DNA of 64,000 nt from Streptomyces sp. NRRL F-5122 (GCF_001507435.1 NZ_LMWH01000266.1:62001-126000), one strand, 5' to 3'. Positions 37,207 to 48,865 are shown, counted from the stretch's first letter. Numbers and translations: made by a program. The notes: generated by a model not told the origin, from the sequence alone.

Positions 37207-38754
37207 GTGTCGGCCAGCACATCCCGTACGCTCCCGCCGGAGATCGCCGAGTCCGTCTCTGTCATGGCTCTCATTGAGCGGGGAAAGGCTGAGGGGCAGA
37301 TCGCCGGCGACGATGTGCGTCGGGCCTTCGAAGCTGACCAGATTCCGGCCACTCAGTGGAAGAACGTACTGCGCAGCCTCAACCAGATCCTCGAGGAAGA
37401 GGGTGTGACGCTGATGGTCAGTGCCGCAGAGCCCAAGCGCACCCGTAAGAGCGTCGCAGCGAAGAGTCCGGCCAAGCGCACGGCCACCAAGACCGTTGCG
37501 GCGAAGACGGCGACCTCGAAGAAGGCCACCGCTCCAGCCGCTCCGGCCGTGCCGGTCTCCGACGACCCGGCTGAGGACGCGCCCGTCAAGAAGGCCGCTG
37601 CCAAGAAGGCGACGACCGCCAAGAAGGCCGTCGCCAAGAAGACCGTCGCCAAGAAGGCGTCGGCCGCCAAGAAGACGACGGCGACCGACAAGAAGGACGA
37701 CGTCGAGCTGATCGAGGAGGAGGTCGTCCTCGAGGAGACCCCCGGCAAGGCCGGCGACGAGCCCGAGGGCACCGAGAGCGCCGGGTTCGTGCTGTCCGAC
37801 GAGGACGAGGACGACGCCCCCGCGCAGCAGGTCGCCGCGGCCGGCGCGACCGCCGACCCGGTCAAGGACTACCTGAAGCAGATCGGCAAGGTCCCGCTGC
37901 TCAACGCCGAGCAGGAGGTCGAGCTCGCCAAGCGCATCGAGGCCGGGCTGTTCGCCGAGGACAAGCTGGCCAACGCGGACAAGCTCGCCCCCAAGCTCAA
38001 GCGTGAGCTGGAGATCATCGCCGAGGACGGCCGGCGCGCCAAGAACCACCTCCTGGAGGCGAACCTCCGTCTGGTGGTCTCCCTGGCCAAGCGCTACACC
38101 GGCCGCGGAATGCTCTTCCTGGACCTCATCCAGGAAGGCAACCTCGGTCTGATCCGCGCGGTCGAGAAGTTCGACTACACCAAGGGCTACAAGTTCTCCA
38201 CGTACGCCACCTGGTGGATCCGTCAGGCGATCACCCGCGCCATGGCCGACCAGGCCCGCACCATCCGTATCCCGGTGCACATGGTCGAGGTCATCAACAA
38301 GCTGGCCCGTGTCCAGCGCCAGATGCTCCAGGACCTGGGTCGCGAGCCCACCCCGGAGGAGCTGGCCAAGGAGCTCGACATGACCCCGGAGAAGGTCATC
38401 GAGGTCCAGAAGTACGGCCGCGAGCCCATCTCCCTGCACACCCCGCTCGGTGAGGACGGCGACAGCGAGTTCGGTGACCTCATCGAGGACTCCGAGGCCG
38501 TCGTTCCCGCGGACGCGGTCAGCTTCACGCTCCTCCAGGAGCAGCTGCACTCGGTCCTCGACACCCTGTCGGAGCGCGAGGCGGGCGTGGTCTCCATGCG
38601 CTTCGGCCTCACCGACGGTCAGCCGAAGACGCTCGACGAGATCGGCAAGGTCTACGGCGTCACCCGTGAGCGGATCCGCCAGATCGAGTCCAAGACGATG
38701 TCGAAGCTGCGTCACCCGTCGCGTTCGCAGGTGCTGCGCGACTATCTCGACTGA
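37207..38754 (+). CDS. hrdB: Principal RNA polymerase sigma factor HrdB
   Basis: HrdB is the essential housekeeping sigma-70 of Streptomyces. The 515-residue protein begins at GTG 37207 ([20 protein letters not shown]), with GAGAGG six bases upstream. A long Lys/Ala-rich, then acidic, N-terminal region reaches about residue 215. Region 1.2 opens with [20 protein letters not shown]. Regions 2.3-2.4 contain [15 protein letters not shown], and region 4.2 has [19 protein letters not shown]. The basic stretch of repeated KKA/AKK units resembles histone H1-type tails. A separate promoter and a downstream terminator make it monocistronic. Confidence 0.98.
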   Translation: MSASTSRTLPPEIAESVSVMALIERGKAEGQIAGDDVRRAFEADQIPATQWKNVLRSLNQILEEEGVTLMVSAAEPKRTRKSVAAKSPAKRTATKTVAAKTATSKKATAPAAPAVPVSDDPAEDAPVKKAAAKKATTAKKAVAKKTVAKKASAAKKTTATDKKDDVELIEEEVVLEETPGKAGDEPEGTESAGFVLSDEDEDDAPAQQVAAAGATADPVKDYLKQIGKVPLLNAEQEVELAKRIEAGLFAEDKLANADKLAPKLKRELEIIAEDGRRAKNHLLEANLRLVVSLAKRYTGRGMLFLDLIQEGNLGLIRAVEKFDYTKGYKFSTYATWWIRQAITRAMADQARTIRIPVHMVEVINKLARVQRQMLQDLGREPTPEELAKELDMTPEKVIEVQKYGREPISLHTPLGEDGDSEFGDLIEDSEAVVPADAVSFTLLQEQLHSVLDTLSEREAGVVSMRFGLTDGQPKTLDEIGKVYGVTRERIRQIESKTMSKLRHPSRSQVLRDYLD

Positions 38755-38773
38755 GCCTCGCTCGTAGTCCCCG

Positions 38774-38805
38774 GAGGGGCCGGTTCCCGTGGGAACCGGC
38801 CCCTC
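38774..38805. terminator. hrdB terminator
   Basis: A perfect 15-bp stem (38774-38788 with 38791-38805) with a very tight loop lies 20 bases after the hrdB stop. Confidence 0.8.
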
Positions 38806-38875
38806 TGCGTGTGCGCGTCGTAGCCGACTGGATCACTGTGGGTGTTCTACGACCATCCGACAGTGAGGAGTGCCC

Positions 38876-39694
38876 ATGCGCCGCCACCTTGCCCGAGCCC
38901 TGGCTGTAGGGGTCGCGGCAGCCGTGATACCGCTGGTGTCCCCGGTTTCGGCGACGGCGGACAACGTCGTCATCGGAGGCTTCCCGGTCGACATCTCGAA
39001 GAGTCCGTGGACCGTCGCACTCTCCAGCCGTGACCGGTTCGGTGGTACCCGTGCGGGGCAGTTCTGCGGGGGAGTGGTGGTGGACCGTTCCAAGGTCCTG
39101 ACCGCCGCCCACTGCATGAGCGCGGCCGTCCTGGGCGCACCACCGGGCCAGGTGCCGGACCTGAAGGTCATCACGGGTCGTACGGATCTCATGTCCGCCC
39201 AGGGCAAGGAAATCCCGGTGGCCGCCACGTGGGTCAATCCGACGTACAACAGCCTCACGAACGCCGGTGACTTCGCCGTGCTCACCCTTGCCTCCCCGCT
39301 GCCGGCGAGTTCGGTCATCGGCATGGCGGCGGCCGGTGATCCGGCCTATCAGCCGGGGACGCAGGCGACGGTGTACGGCTGGGGCGACACCACCGGCGCC
39401 GCGGACTACGAGCGCAGTCTGCGGGGCGCGAACCTTCAGGTCCTGCAGGACAATGCCTGCGGGAGGGCATACCCCGGCGGTCTGGACGGCAAGTACCAGC
39501 CCGCTTCCATGCTGTGTGCCGGTATGCCCCAGGGCGGTCACGACGCCTGCCAGGGGGACAGCGGCGGACCGCTTGTCGCCATGGGGCGTCTGATCGGTCT
39601 GGTGTCCTGGGGAAGCGGCTGCGGGCAGCCGGGCAGCCCCGGGGTCTATACGCGGGTCTCCGAGGCCGTCAAAGCGCTGAGCGGTGGCCGATGA
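38876..39694 (+). CDS. Secreted trypsin-like serine protease (S1 family)
   Basis: A signal peptide ([21 protein letters not shown]) ending near SATA is followed by a chymotrypsin-fold protease; the mature N-terminus is probably near VVIGG. The catalytic triad is His in LTAAHC, Asp in NAGDFAVL and Ser in GDSGGP. Asp six residues before that serine (DACQGDSGG) predicts trypsin-like cleavage after Arg or Lys. GAGGAG at 38865-38870 supports ATG 38876 over GTG 38870. It ends in a strong hairpin region shared with the next gene. Confidence 0.92.
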   Translation: MRRHLARALAVGVAAAVIPLVSPVSATADNVVIGGFPVDISKSPWTVALSSRDRFGGTRAGQFCGGVVVDRSKVLTAAHCMSAAVLGAPPGQVPDLKVITGRTDLMSAQGKEIPVAATWVNPTYNSLTNAGDFAVLTLASPLPASSVIGMAAAGDPAYQPGTQATVYGWGDTTGAADYERSLRGANLQVLQDNACGRAYPGGLDGKYQPASMLCAGMPQGGHDACQGDSGGPLVAMGRLIGLVSWGSGCGQPGSPGVYTRVSEAVKALSGGR

Positions 39695-39822
39695 CGGTGA
39701 CACGCGTCCGGAGCTCCATCGCGTACGTCGGCGGGTGCCGCGCAGCGGACCGCGGCTGCGTGACGGGGCGGGCGGCTCCTTGAGCGCTCCGCGGCGCCGT
39801 CGCGGTGCGCCCTACGAATACA

Positions 39823-39854
39823 GGCGGCCACTCCGTGTGATCGGAGTGGCCGCC
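39823..39854. terminator. Bidirectional terminator after protease
   Basis: A perfect 13-bp stem (39823-39835 with 39842-39854) lies between two convergent genes, so it can serve both. Confidence 0.75.
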
Positions 39855-39904
39855 CGCTTCACCGGCCTAGGCGCCGGTGTCGGCTCGTCGGTACGCGCTA
39901 GGTG

Positions 39905-40135
39905 TCAGCGTTCGTCTTCCGAGGTGCTGGCCGGAACGGAGGTCAGCCGCTCCGTCTCGTCCTGTATCTCGGCGGCGATCTTCTTGAGCTCCGGCTCGAA
40001 CTTGCGACCGTGGTGGGCGCAGAAGAGCAGTTCTCCGCCGCTCAGGAGGACGACGCGTACGTACGCCTGGGCGCCGCAACGGTCGCAGCGGTCAGCGGCC
40101 GTCAGCGGGCTCGCGGGGGTCAGAACAGTAGTCAC
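39905..40135 (-). CDS. Small zinc-ribbon-like DUF7455 family protein
   Basis: The 76-residue protein has RCDRCGAQAYVRVVLLSGGEL, then LFCAHHGRKFEP. CxxC plus CxxH-like residues suggest a zinc knuckle. It matches a short actinobacterial protein family that I recall as DUF7455, seen next to the parE/hrdB region in several genomes. Start GTG at 40135; the preceding GGCGAC is a weak ribosome site. Role unknown. Confidence 0.8.
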   Translation of the reverse strand: MTTVLTPASPLTAADRCDRCGAQAYVRVVLLSGGELLFCAHHGRKFEPELKKIAAEIQDETERLTSVPASTSEDER

Positions 40136-40576
40136 GTCGCCTCTTCTCTAGCTCGACGAGCTGTCGTACCAGGGTCAACATCCAACCAGGCCGAAAACGT
40201 TCCCGCTCGCGGCTTATCCTCGAAAAATTCTTTCCGGGGCGGCTGGCTGCTGCCGGTTGGCGGCGAATGTGCCGTATTACGTCTGTATGTCGTACGGGTT
40301 CGCGCTGTCTATCGGTGGTCGCGTCCTCCCGGCGGCGTTGCCGGTTGTGGATGAGGACGTGCCCCGAGGCTAAATGGTTCATGCCTCGAAGGGAACGTGA
40401 TATGTACTTCACCCCAACCGGGTGTCGAACGTCCGTGCGACTCTGGACTAGTGTGAGTTCTCGACGAGGGTGGCGGTACAACGGCTCTACCAGGCCTCGG
40501 TACCCTCGGTCCGGTGACCCAAGCCGGCCCGTTACCCCAAAGGGCCCCATCTGAAATTCAGCGAGGAGCGAACCGC
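40136..40576. other. Upstream region of parE
   Basis: About 440 bases lie between the small zinc-ribbon gene and parE, which are divergent. A possible -35 (TCGAAC) and -10 (TAGTGT) with an 18-base spacer lies near 40426-40455. Apart from this weak promoter nothing is recognised. Confidence 0.35.
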
Positions 40577-42700
<2,124 letters not shown>

Positions 42701-43388
42701 CCTCTGCGTACGGCCCCGGCCGACATGTCCGGGGCGCACGGCGGTGATCCCCGTTCGGGCTCCGGGGCTCAGGCGGGGTCCGGGTGCTGGTCGAACGTGA
42801 GACCGGCACCGAGTACCGGGCGGGCGGCCAGGGACGGGTTCCGGCCGCGAGCCGTGTGGCTTCCGGGCAGCTTGCCCGGGCGATCGGCGCGGTCGCCCGG
42901 GCGGACCGCGCCCGGCTCGCGGTCGGCCGCGGTGGGGCGAAGGCCTCGGGGTTGCCCGCGGCTTCGAGCGGCCGGTGCGTGACGGCCGGCTGCCCCCCAT
43001 GTCCGCATCACGCGGGTTTCACGGGCATGGGCTCTCGGGGCTTCCGGACCGCGACACCGTCGGCGGCGAGTGTGCGGGTGCGTGCCATCGGCGGCGGGTT
43101 TCCGCAGCGCGGCCATCGGCGGGCGACGGACGGGACCGACGAAACCCCGGCACGGGCTCCGATCGGTATCGGCGGCCGTGTCCGACCGGTGCCCCGAGGG
43201 CGGTGAGCGCCCTTGCGACGAGCGGCTACCGAGGACTGCCTCCACCCCAGGGTGGAGAGGGCAGGCGGTGCTCATTCCACCCACGATCCACCCCGACGCC
43301 GATCTGCTGACCTGCCGATTTCCGTAGCGTCCTGGGTGTCGACGGCAGCCGCTGTCGGCTTCCTTCCCTTCCGTTCACGGAGGCAGTG
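42701..43388. other. Long intergenic region, no supported gene
   Basis: Nearly 690 bases carry no convincing gene. The longest forward frame (42784-43206) is Arg/Gly/Ala-rich with no recognisable family and a weak start, so I treat it as chance or a decayed remnant. One hairpin is seen at 42874-42902. Confidence 0.45.
42874..42902. terminator. Possible terminator downstream of parE
   Basis: A 10-bp stem (42874-42883 with 42893-42902) and 9-nt loop lie about 175 bases after parE. It may stop parE transcription. Confidence 0.4.
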
Positions 43389-43913
43389 ATGTCCGGGCTG
43401 GTCAACGCATTGGTGATCGTGGCCGTGGTCGCCCTGGTGATCGTGCGCCAGTTCCGGGCACGCCGGATCGACGCCGACCGGCGCTGGTGGCTGGTCCCGG
43501 TGGTCCTCATCGTTCTCGCGCTGCGCCGGCCCGGCCTGCTCGATCCCCATCACCCCACAGTGTCCGCTTTCCTGCTGGGCACCGAATTGCTGATCGGTTT
43601 GGCCACCGGGGCCGGCTGGGCCTGGACCACCCGGATATGGCTGGAGGCGGACGGCACCGCGTGGAGCAGGAGCACCAAGGCGAGCATCAGCGTCTGGATC
43701 GGCGGTATCGCCCTGCGGGTCGGTCTCTTCGCGGTCGGGGCAGCGCTGGGCGTCCACCAGGACAGCTCCGCCCTCCTGCTCGCCCTGGCGGGCACGCTGC
43801 TGGTGCGCTCGGGGTTCCTGGTCCGGCGGGTGAGGTCCCTCGTCTCGGCTGACGGGCCTGTCTCGGCGTACGGTGACGGCATGCGCCGGCCCGCACCGAA
43901 GGAGCGTGTGTGA
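43389..43913 (+). CDS. DUF1453-type small integral membrane protein
   Basis: The 174-residue protein has about four to five membrane segments and begins MSGLVNALVIVAVVALVIV. Polar loops such as RQFRARRIDADRRWW and a C-terminus rich in Arg and Pro match the actinobacterial DUF1453 (CcdC-like) family. ATG 43389 is preceded by GGAGG. Its stop overlaps the start of a histidine kinase gene, so it may be an accessory to that kinase, for example a membrane co-sensor. The exact function is unknown. Confidence 0.75.
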   Translation: MSGLVNALVIVAVVALVIVRQFRARRIDADRRWWLVPVVLIVLALRRPGLLDPHHPTVSAFLLGTELLIGLATGAGWAWTTRIWLEADGTAWSRSTKASISVWIGGIALRVGLFAVGAALGVHQDSSALLLALAGTLLVRSGFLVRRVRSLVSADGPVSAYGDGMRRPAPKERV

Positions 43914-45061
43914 CGGACAACGTGTGGACGCGCTGGCCCTCGCGTGAGGCACTCTCCCGCAGGGGAGTGTCCGGTGCCCGGCGCGCGCTCGGCCGGTGCG
44001 CACGGCTCTTCGCCGCCGGAATGCTCCTGTGGGCCACCTTCACCGGCGGCCGACTGCCCATGTGGGGCGCGGTAGCGGCCGCGGCCGGGGTGCTGGTGTG
44101 CGCGGTGGCGGGCTGGGCCTTCTACCGGACCACACTGCACCATCGGCTCCTGCCTTCGGTCGGCCTGCTCGCGGGGCTCCTCGGGCTGGCACTCGTGGGG
44201 CACCTCGCGGGCCTGCGCATCCCGGCGCTCGTGCTCTGGTGCGCCTGCGCCGTCGTCGCCATGGAACGGCTGCCCCTCGCCGCCGCCGTACCCGCCGCAG
44301 GCGTCGGGCTCGGTGCGTACGTCGCGGTCAACAACGACGCCTGGTTGACCACCCTGGCCACCACGGTCGGCATCGCCCTCGCGGGCTACGTGCTGCGACT
44401 CGACGCGGAAGCGCGGGGCGGGGCCTTGCGGCTGCTCGCCCAGGAGCGGGCCGCACGGGTGGCCGAGGCCGAGTCGGCGGCCCTCGCGGAGCGGACCCGG
44501 ATCGCACGGGACATCCACGACGTACTGGCGCACAGCCTCTCCGCGCAGCTTGTGCATCTGGAGGCGGCCCGGCTTCTGATCGAGTCGGGGGCCGAGCGGG
44601 ACAGGATTTTGGAGCGGGTCGTGGCGGCCCGGGGGATGGCCAGGGAAGGACTCGCCGAGACCCGGCAGGCGCTCTCGGCGCTGCGTGGCGAGATGTCCCC
44701 GCTCGAGGACTTCCTGAGTGAGCTCGTCGCCACGGCGGGCCGCGCGGACGTCACCGTATCGGGTGAGAGCAAACCGTTGCCCGCCGAGGCCTCGCAGGCG
44801 GTTCGCAGGGTCGCCCAGGAGGCCATGACGAACGTCCGCAAGCACGCCCCCGGCGCCAAGGTGAGTATTCGGCTGGAGTACGCCGAGCACCAAGTGATGC
44901 TGGACGTGCGGGACTCGGGGGGTTCGCCGGGCGAACTGACCGGCACGGGCGCCGGGTACGGTCTGCTGGGCATGCGGGAGCGCGCCGAACTGCTGGGCGG
45001 TTCGCTGGAGGCAGGGCCCGGCGAGGAGGGATTCGTGGTGACGTTGAAGGTGCCGGTATGA
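43910..45061 (+). CDS. NarL-type two-component sensor histidine kinase
   Basis: The 383-residue kinase has about six hydrophobic segments up to residue 165, then a HisKA_3 phosphoacceptor: RTRIARDIHDVLAHSLSAQ with H203. A HATPase domain follows, including RRVAQEAMTNVRKHAP and GAGYGLLGMRERAELLGG. The intramembrane sensor type suggests cell-envelope stress or small-molecule sensing. GTG 43910 overlaps the previous stop, and the stop of this gene overlaps the ATG of the response regulator, so all three are translationally coupled. Confidence 0.92.
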   Translation: MTDNVWTRWPSREALSRRGVSGARRALGRCARLFAAGMLLWATFTGGRLPMWGAVAAAAGVLVCAVAGWAFYRTTLHHRLLPSVGLLAGLLGLALVGHLAGLRIPALVLWCACAVVAMERLPLAAAVPAAGVGLGAYVAVNNDAWLTTLATTVGIALAGYVLRLDAEARGGALRLLAQERAARVAEAESAALAERTRIARDIHDVLAHSLSAQLVHLEAARLLIESGAERDRILERVVAARGMAREGLAETRQALSALRGEMSPLEDFLSELVATAGRADVTVSGESKPLPAEASQAVRRVAQEAMTNVRKHAPGAKVSIRLEYAEHQVMLDVRDSGGSPGELTGTGAGYGLLGMRERAELLGGSLEAGPGEEGFVVTLKVPV

Positions 45062-45741
45062 CGGAGGAGGAGGGCGGCAAGCCGGCGCGGGTGGTGGTGG
45101 CGGACGACCAGACGGTGGTGCGCGAGGGCATCGTGATGCTGCTGGGTCTGCTTCCCGGCGTCGAGGTGGTCGGCGCGGCCGGGGACGGGGAGGAGGCGGT
45201 GAAGCTCGTCGCCGAGCTGGCGCCGGACGTGGTGCTGATGGACCTGCGTATGCCGCGCTGCGACGGAGTCGAGGCGACGCGGCGCATCCGCAGCGAGCAC
45301 CCGGGCACCCAGGTCGTCGTGCTCACCACCTACGCGGACGACGAGTCGCTGTTCCCGGCGCTGAAGGCGGGGGCGCGCGGGTATCTGACCAAGGACGCGG
45401 GCGGCGACGAGATCGTGCGGGCCGTGCGGAGCGTGCTGTCCGGGGACGCGGGGCTCTCCCCGAGCATCCAGCGACGGCTGCTGGAACGGCTGTCGGAGCC
45501 CGAGCGGCAGACGGCCGCGCCCGCGGAGCCACCGGACGGGCTGACCGCACGGGAGACGGAGGTGCTCGTGCTGATCGCCGACGGACTGACCAATCAGGAG
45601 ATCGCCCGCAGGCTTCATGTCTCCACGGCCACCGTGAAGACCCACATCAACAATCTCTTCGCCAAGACCGGGCTCAAGGACCGTGCGGGGGCGGTCCGTT
45701 ACGCGTATGCAAACGGTCTGGTCAGACCGCCCTCGCGCTGA
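45058..45741 (+). CDS. NarL/LuxR-family response regulator
   Basis: The receiver domain has the acidic pair in ADDQ near residue 16 and the phosphorylation site D62 in MDLRMPRCDG; a C-terminal LuxR helix-turn-helix (TAREREV-like TARETEVLVLIADGLTNQE, then VSTATVKTHINNLFAKTG) binds DNA. The product is 227 residues, cognate to the kinase whose stop overlaps its ATG. The DUF485 and symporter genes begin about 70 bases later and are plausible targets or operon members. Confidence 0.93.
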   Translation: MTEEEGGKPARVVVADDQTVVREGIVMLLGLLPGVEVVGAAGDGEEAVKLVAELAPDVVLMDLRMPRCDGVEATRRIRSEHPGTQVVVLTTYADDESLFPALKAGARGYLTKDAGGDEIVRAVRSVLSGDAGLSPSIQRRLLERLSEPERQTAAPAEPPDGLTARETEVLVLIADGLTNQEIARRLHVSTATVKTHINNLFAKTGLKDRAGAVRYAYANGLVRPPSR

Positions 45742-45810
45742 GTCACCTGATGGGGTGAAGAGCACGGGGAAGGAGAGCCGGGGAACTTCCCGATCTGTCC
45801 ATCCTTGGGC

Positions 45811-46371
45811 ATGAAGTCAAGCAATGACCGTCCCGGCGGAGGCGGGGGCGGTCCCGAGAGTCCGGTCGAGAGGCACGAAGGCCGTGACGCGGCCCCCGCG
45901 TCCATGGGGGCGGCCGGACATGTCAGGCACGACGACCCCTGGTACGACGCGCTCGCCTCCGGTTGGGGCGAACTGGACGGGACAGGTGCTCCCGCCCCCG
46001 TGGTGCCGCCCGCGCGACGCGAGGAGGGCGCCTCCCGTGCGGGGGAGGTGTATCTGGAGGTGCAGCGCAGTGCGGCCTTCCAGGAGGTGCGCAGCCGGTA
46101 CCGGAGATTCGTGGTCCCGGGTCTTGTCGCGTTCCTGGCCTGGTACCTGGGCTATGTGGTGACCGCGCAGACCGCGCCGGGGCTGATGGCACGGCCGGTG
46201 GCCGGCGCGGTGAACGTGGCGATGGTGGCGGGACTGGGACAGTTCCTGACGACCTTCCTGCTCACCTGGGCGTACGCGTGGCACGCCCGGTTGCGCCGGG
46301 ACCGGGCGGCTCTCGATCTGCGCTGGCAGACACAAGAGTTGACGCGGGGACTCAAGGGCGGCGAGCGGTGA
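45811..46371 (+). CDS. DUF485 family membrane protein (symporter partner)
   Basis: The first 80 residues are low-complexity and rich in Gly/Pro/Asp. The rest is a DUF485 domain: QEVRSRYRRFVVPGLVAFLAWYL, then a second membrane segment MVAGLGQFLTTFLLTWAYAW. DUF485 proteins are regularly encoded directly before ActP-type acetate permeases, as here, where the two overlap by four bases. Product 186 residues. ATG 45811 was chosen over TTG 45805. It probably assists or regulates the symporter. Confidence 0.85.
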   Translation: MKSSNDRPGGGGGGPESPVERHEGRDAAPASMGAAGHVRHDDPWYDALASGWGELDGTGAPAPVVPPARREEGASRAGEVYLEVQRSAAFQEVRSRYRRFVVPGLVAFLAWYLGYVVTAQTAPGLMARPVAGAVNVAMVAGLGQFLTTFLLTWAYAWHARLRRDRAALDLRWQTQELTRGLKGGER

Positions 46372-47960
46372 GCGAGCACCATCAGGCACTGGCTCTGGTG
46401 CTGTTCAGTGTGTTCGTGGCGATCACGCTGGCGATCACCACATGGGTGAGCCGCAACCGGCACGGTTCGGCGGAGGAGTTCTATGCGGGCGGGCGACTGT
46501 TCTCGCCGATGGAGAATGGTTTTGCCATTGCAGGCGACTACATGTCCGCCGCATCCTTCCTGGGTGTCACCGGACTGATCGCTCTTTTCGGTTATGACGG
46601 GCTGCTCTATGTCGTGGGTTTCCTCGTCGCCTGGCTTGTGGTGCTCTTCTTCGTCGCCGAACTTGTTCGCAACTGCGGACGGTTCACGCTGGCGGACGTC
46701 GTCGCGGCCCGGATGAGGGAGCGGCCGGTCCGGGTCGCGGTGGGGACGTCCTCGGTGACCGTGTCCGTGCTGTACCTCGTGGCGCAGATGGTGGGCGCGG
46801 GCAGTCTCGTGGCGCTGCTGTTCGGCGGGACGAGCGCCGCGGCGCGATCCTGGACCGTGATCGTCGTCGGCGCGCTGATGGTGATCTATGTGTCGCTGGG
46901 CGGGATGCGGGCCACGACCTGGATCCAGATCGTCAAGGCCGTGCTGCTGCTCGGGGGAACGGTGGCGCTGACCGTCCTCGTCCTGATGCGCTTCCACGGG
47001 GACCTCGACTCCTTGCTGCGGACCGCGGCGGAGCGCAGCGGGCACGGCGAGGCGTTCCTTGCACCGGGGCTGAAGTACGGCGGGAACTGGACCGCGCGCA
47101 TCGACTTCATCAGCCTGGGACTGGCGCTGGTATTGGGCACGGCCGGGCTGCCCCACATCCTCTCCCGCTTCTACACCGTGCCGACTGCGCGGGCCGCCCG
47201 TCGCTCGGTCGTCTGGTCGGTCGGGCTCATCGGCGGCTTCTACCTGATGACGATCGTGCTGGGCTTCGGCGCGGCGGCCGTCGTCGGACCCGACGCCGTG
47301 CGGGAGTCGAACACGGCCGGCAACACAGCGGTACCGCTGCTGGCCCTGAAGCTGGGCGGCGGCGCGGAATCCGCAGGCGGGACGGTCCTGTTCGCGATGG
47401 TCGCCGCGATCGCCTTCGCCACGATCCTCGCGGTGGTCGCGGGCATCACCCTGGCCTCCTCGGCCGCCGTCGCGCACGACCTGTACGCATCGCTGAGACG
47501 CCGTCGGACCGGGGCGCGCAGCGAGGTGACCGTGGCGCGGGTCGCGGCCGCCGGAATCGGCGTGGTGGCGATCGCGCTCGGGTTGCTGGCCCGCGATCTC
47601 AATGTGGCTTTCCTGGTGGGGCTCGCCTTCGCCGTCTCCGCCTCCGCGAACCTTCCCGCGTTGATCTACTCGCTCTTCTGGCGCGGCTTCACGACACGCG
47701 GCGCCGTGTGGGCGGTCTACGGCGGCCTGGTGCCCGCCCTGGTGCTCGTGCTGCTGTCGCCGGTCGTCTCGGGCAGTCCCGATTCGCTGTTCCCCGCAGT
47801 CGACTTCCAGTACTTCCCGCTGCAGAACCCCGGCATCGTCTCCATCCCGCTCGGCTTCGTCGCGGGCTGGCTCGGCACGGTCACCTCGGGGGAACAGCCG
47901 GACGAGGCCAAGCACGCGGAGACCGAGGTGAGGTCGCTGACGGGGGCGGGCGCGGTCTGA
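46368..47960 (+). CDS. Solute:sodium (acetate) symporter, SSS/ActP family
   Basis: The 530-residue protein has about 13-14 membrane segments. It opens SEHHQALALVLFSVFVAITLAITTWVSR and carries AEEFYAGGR and AIAGDYMSAASFLG, which place it with ActP-type acetate/pyruvate symporters. GTG 46368 overlaps the TGA of the DUF485 gene. Sodium or proton coupling and the exact monocarboxylate are not resolvable here. An upstream two-component system may control it. Confidence 0.9.
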   Translation: MSEHHQALALVLFSVFVAITLAITTWVSRNRHGSAEEFYAGGRLFSPMENGFAIAGDYMSAASFLGVTGLIALFGYDGLLYVVGFLVAWLVVLFFVAELVRNCGRFTLADVVAARMRERPVRVAVGTSSVTVSVLYLVAQMVGAGSLVALLFGGTSAAARSWTVIVVGALMVIYVSLGGMRATTWIQIVKAVLLLGGTVALTVLVLMRFHGDLDSLLRTAAERSGHGEAFLAPGLKYGGNWTARIDFISLGLALVLGTAGLPHILSRFYTVPTARAARRSVVWSVGLIGGFYLMTIVLGFGAAAVVGPDAVRESNTAGNTAVPLLALKLGGGAESAGGTVLFAMVAAIAFATILAVVAGITLASSAAVAHDLYASLRRRRTGARSEVTVARVAAAGIGVVAIALGLLARDLNVAFLVGLAFAVSASANLPALIYSLFWRGFTTRGAVWAVYGGLVPALVLVLLSPVVSGSPDSLFPAVDFQYFPLQNPGIVSIPLGFVAGWLGTVTSGEQPDEAKHAETEVRSLTGAGAV

Positions 47961-47980
47961 CCCGCAGGTACCACACTGCG

Positions 47981-48006
47981 GTGCGCGGGTCGCAGGGCCC
48001 GCGCAC
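47981..48006. terminator. Terminator between convergent symporter and regulator genes
   Basis: A perfect 9-bp stem (47981-47989 with 47998-48006) with an 8-nt loop lies between the stops of two convergent genes. Confidence 0.5.
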
Positions 48007-48012
48007 CCGCTG

Positions 48013-48705
48013 CTACGGCGCCACCCACGCGTACCGGTGTTCGGGCCGCCCCGTGTCGCCGTACTTCAGGGAGAGCCGCAGTCGGCCCACCTGCTCGAGG
48101 CGGCGCAGATAGCGCTGGGCGGTGGAGCGGCTCAACCCCGTCCGTGCGGCCACCTCATGGGCCGAGAGCGGTCGGCCGGACCGGTGCAGTACATCGCATA
48201 TCAGGTCCGTGGTCGGCTCGGAGTGGCCACTGGGCAGCCCGGGTGAGGAGGACGCCGGCGTGGTGCGCAGGGCGCCGAAGATGCGGTCGACCTGTTCCTG
48301 GCCGGCCACCCCCCGGCCGCCGACGCGGTCGACCGTCCGGCGCAGGGCGGCATACGAGTCCAGGCGCGTGCGCAGGGCCGTGAAAGTGAACGGCTTCACC
48401 AGGTAGTGCAGCGCGCCCAGACGCATCGCGGCCTGCACCGTGGCCACGTCGCCGGCCGCCGTGATCATGATGACGTCGGTGCCATGGCCTTGCTCGCGCA
48501 TGCGGTGGACCAGTTCGAGCCCCGTTTGATCGGGCAGGTAGTGGTCGAGCAGAACCAGGTCGATCGTGGCGCGCTCCACCGCGGCCAGCGCCTGGGCGGC
48601 ACTGTGCGCGCGGGAGGCGACCCGGAAGCCGGGAACCTTTCCCACATACTTGGCGTTGATCTCGGCGACACGGAAGTCGTCGTCCACGATCAGGACGTTT
48701 ATCAT
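48013..48705 (-). CDS. Orphan CitB/DcuR-family response regulator
   Basis: The 230-residue protein has a receiver domain with phosphorylatable D54 in LVLLDHYLPDQTG and the invariant Lys in HYLVKPFTF. A C-terminal HTH region follows: AHEVAARTGLSRSTAQRYLRRLE. No kinase gene is adjacent. It is divergent from a NitT/TauT-type ABC operon and its sequence closely parallels the regulator at 51707-52396 on the other side of that operon. A gene duplication is the simplest explanation. ATG 48705 has GAGAGG four bases upstream. It may control the ABC operon. Confidence 0.9.
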   Translation of the reverse strand: MINVLIVDDDFRVAEINAKYVGKVPGFRVASRAHSAAQALAAVERATIDLVLLDHYLPDQTGLELVHRMREQGHGTDVIMITAAGDVATVQAAMRLGALHYLVKPFTFTALRTRLDSYAALRRTVDRVGGRGVAGQEQVDRIFGALRTTPASSSPGLPSGHSEPTTDLICDVLHRSGRPLSAHEVAARTGLSRSTAQRYLRRLEQVGRLRLSLKYGDTGRPEHRYAWVAP

Positions 48706-48792
48706 CGGGCCTCTCTCCCTCAAGGCCAGGCGAGCGTTAAGCCCGTGTTTCGGCTCCGCAGTTGTAGCGCGAGCAAAATGAGCACAACAGAC

Positions 48793-48826
48793 TCTTGCAA
48801 GCAGAAGTAGGTCTTGCGCCCAGAAG
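48793..48826 (+). promoter_or_regulatory. Direct repeat, candidate CitB-type operator
   Basis: Two copies of TCTTGC-N3-CAGAAG occur at 48793-48807 and 48812-48826, with starts 19 bases apart (about two helical turns). They lie in the divergent promoter between the orphan regulator and the ABC transporter operon. Direct repeats at whole turns suit a receiver-HTH activator. Confidence 0.5.
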
Positions 48827-48865
48827 AGTGCTGCCGCGGCCCCCAGCACATCTACGGTCCCGGCC

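Noticed and set aside
42784..43206. Possible 140-residue protein downstream of parE
   Set aside because: Arg/Gly/Ala-rich, no recognised family, no good ribosome binding site.
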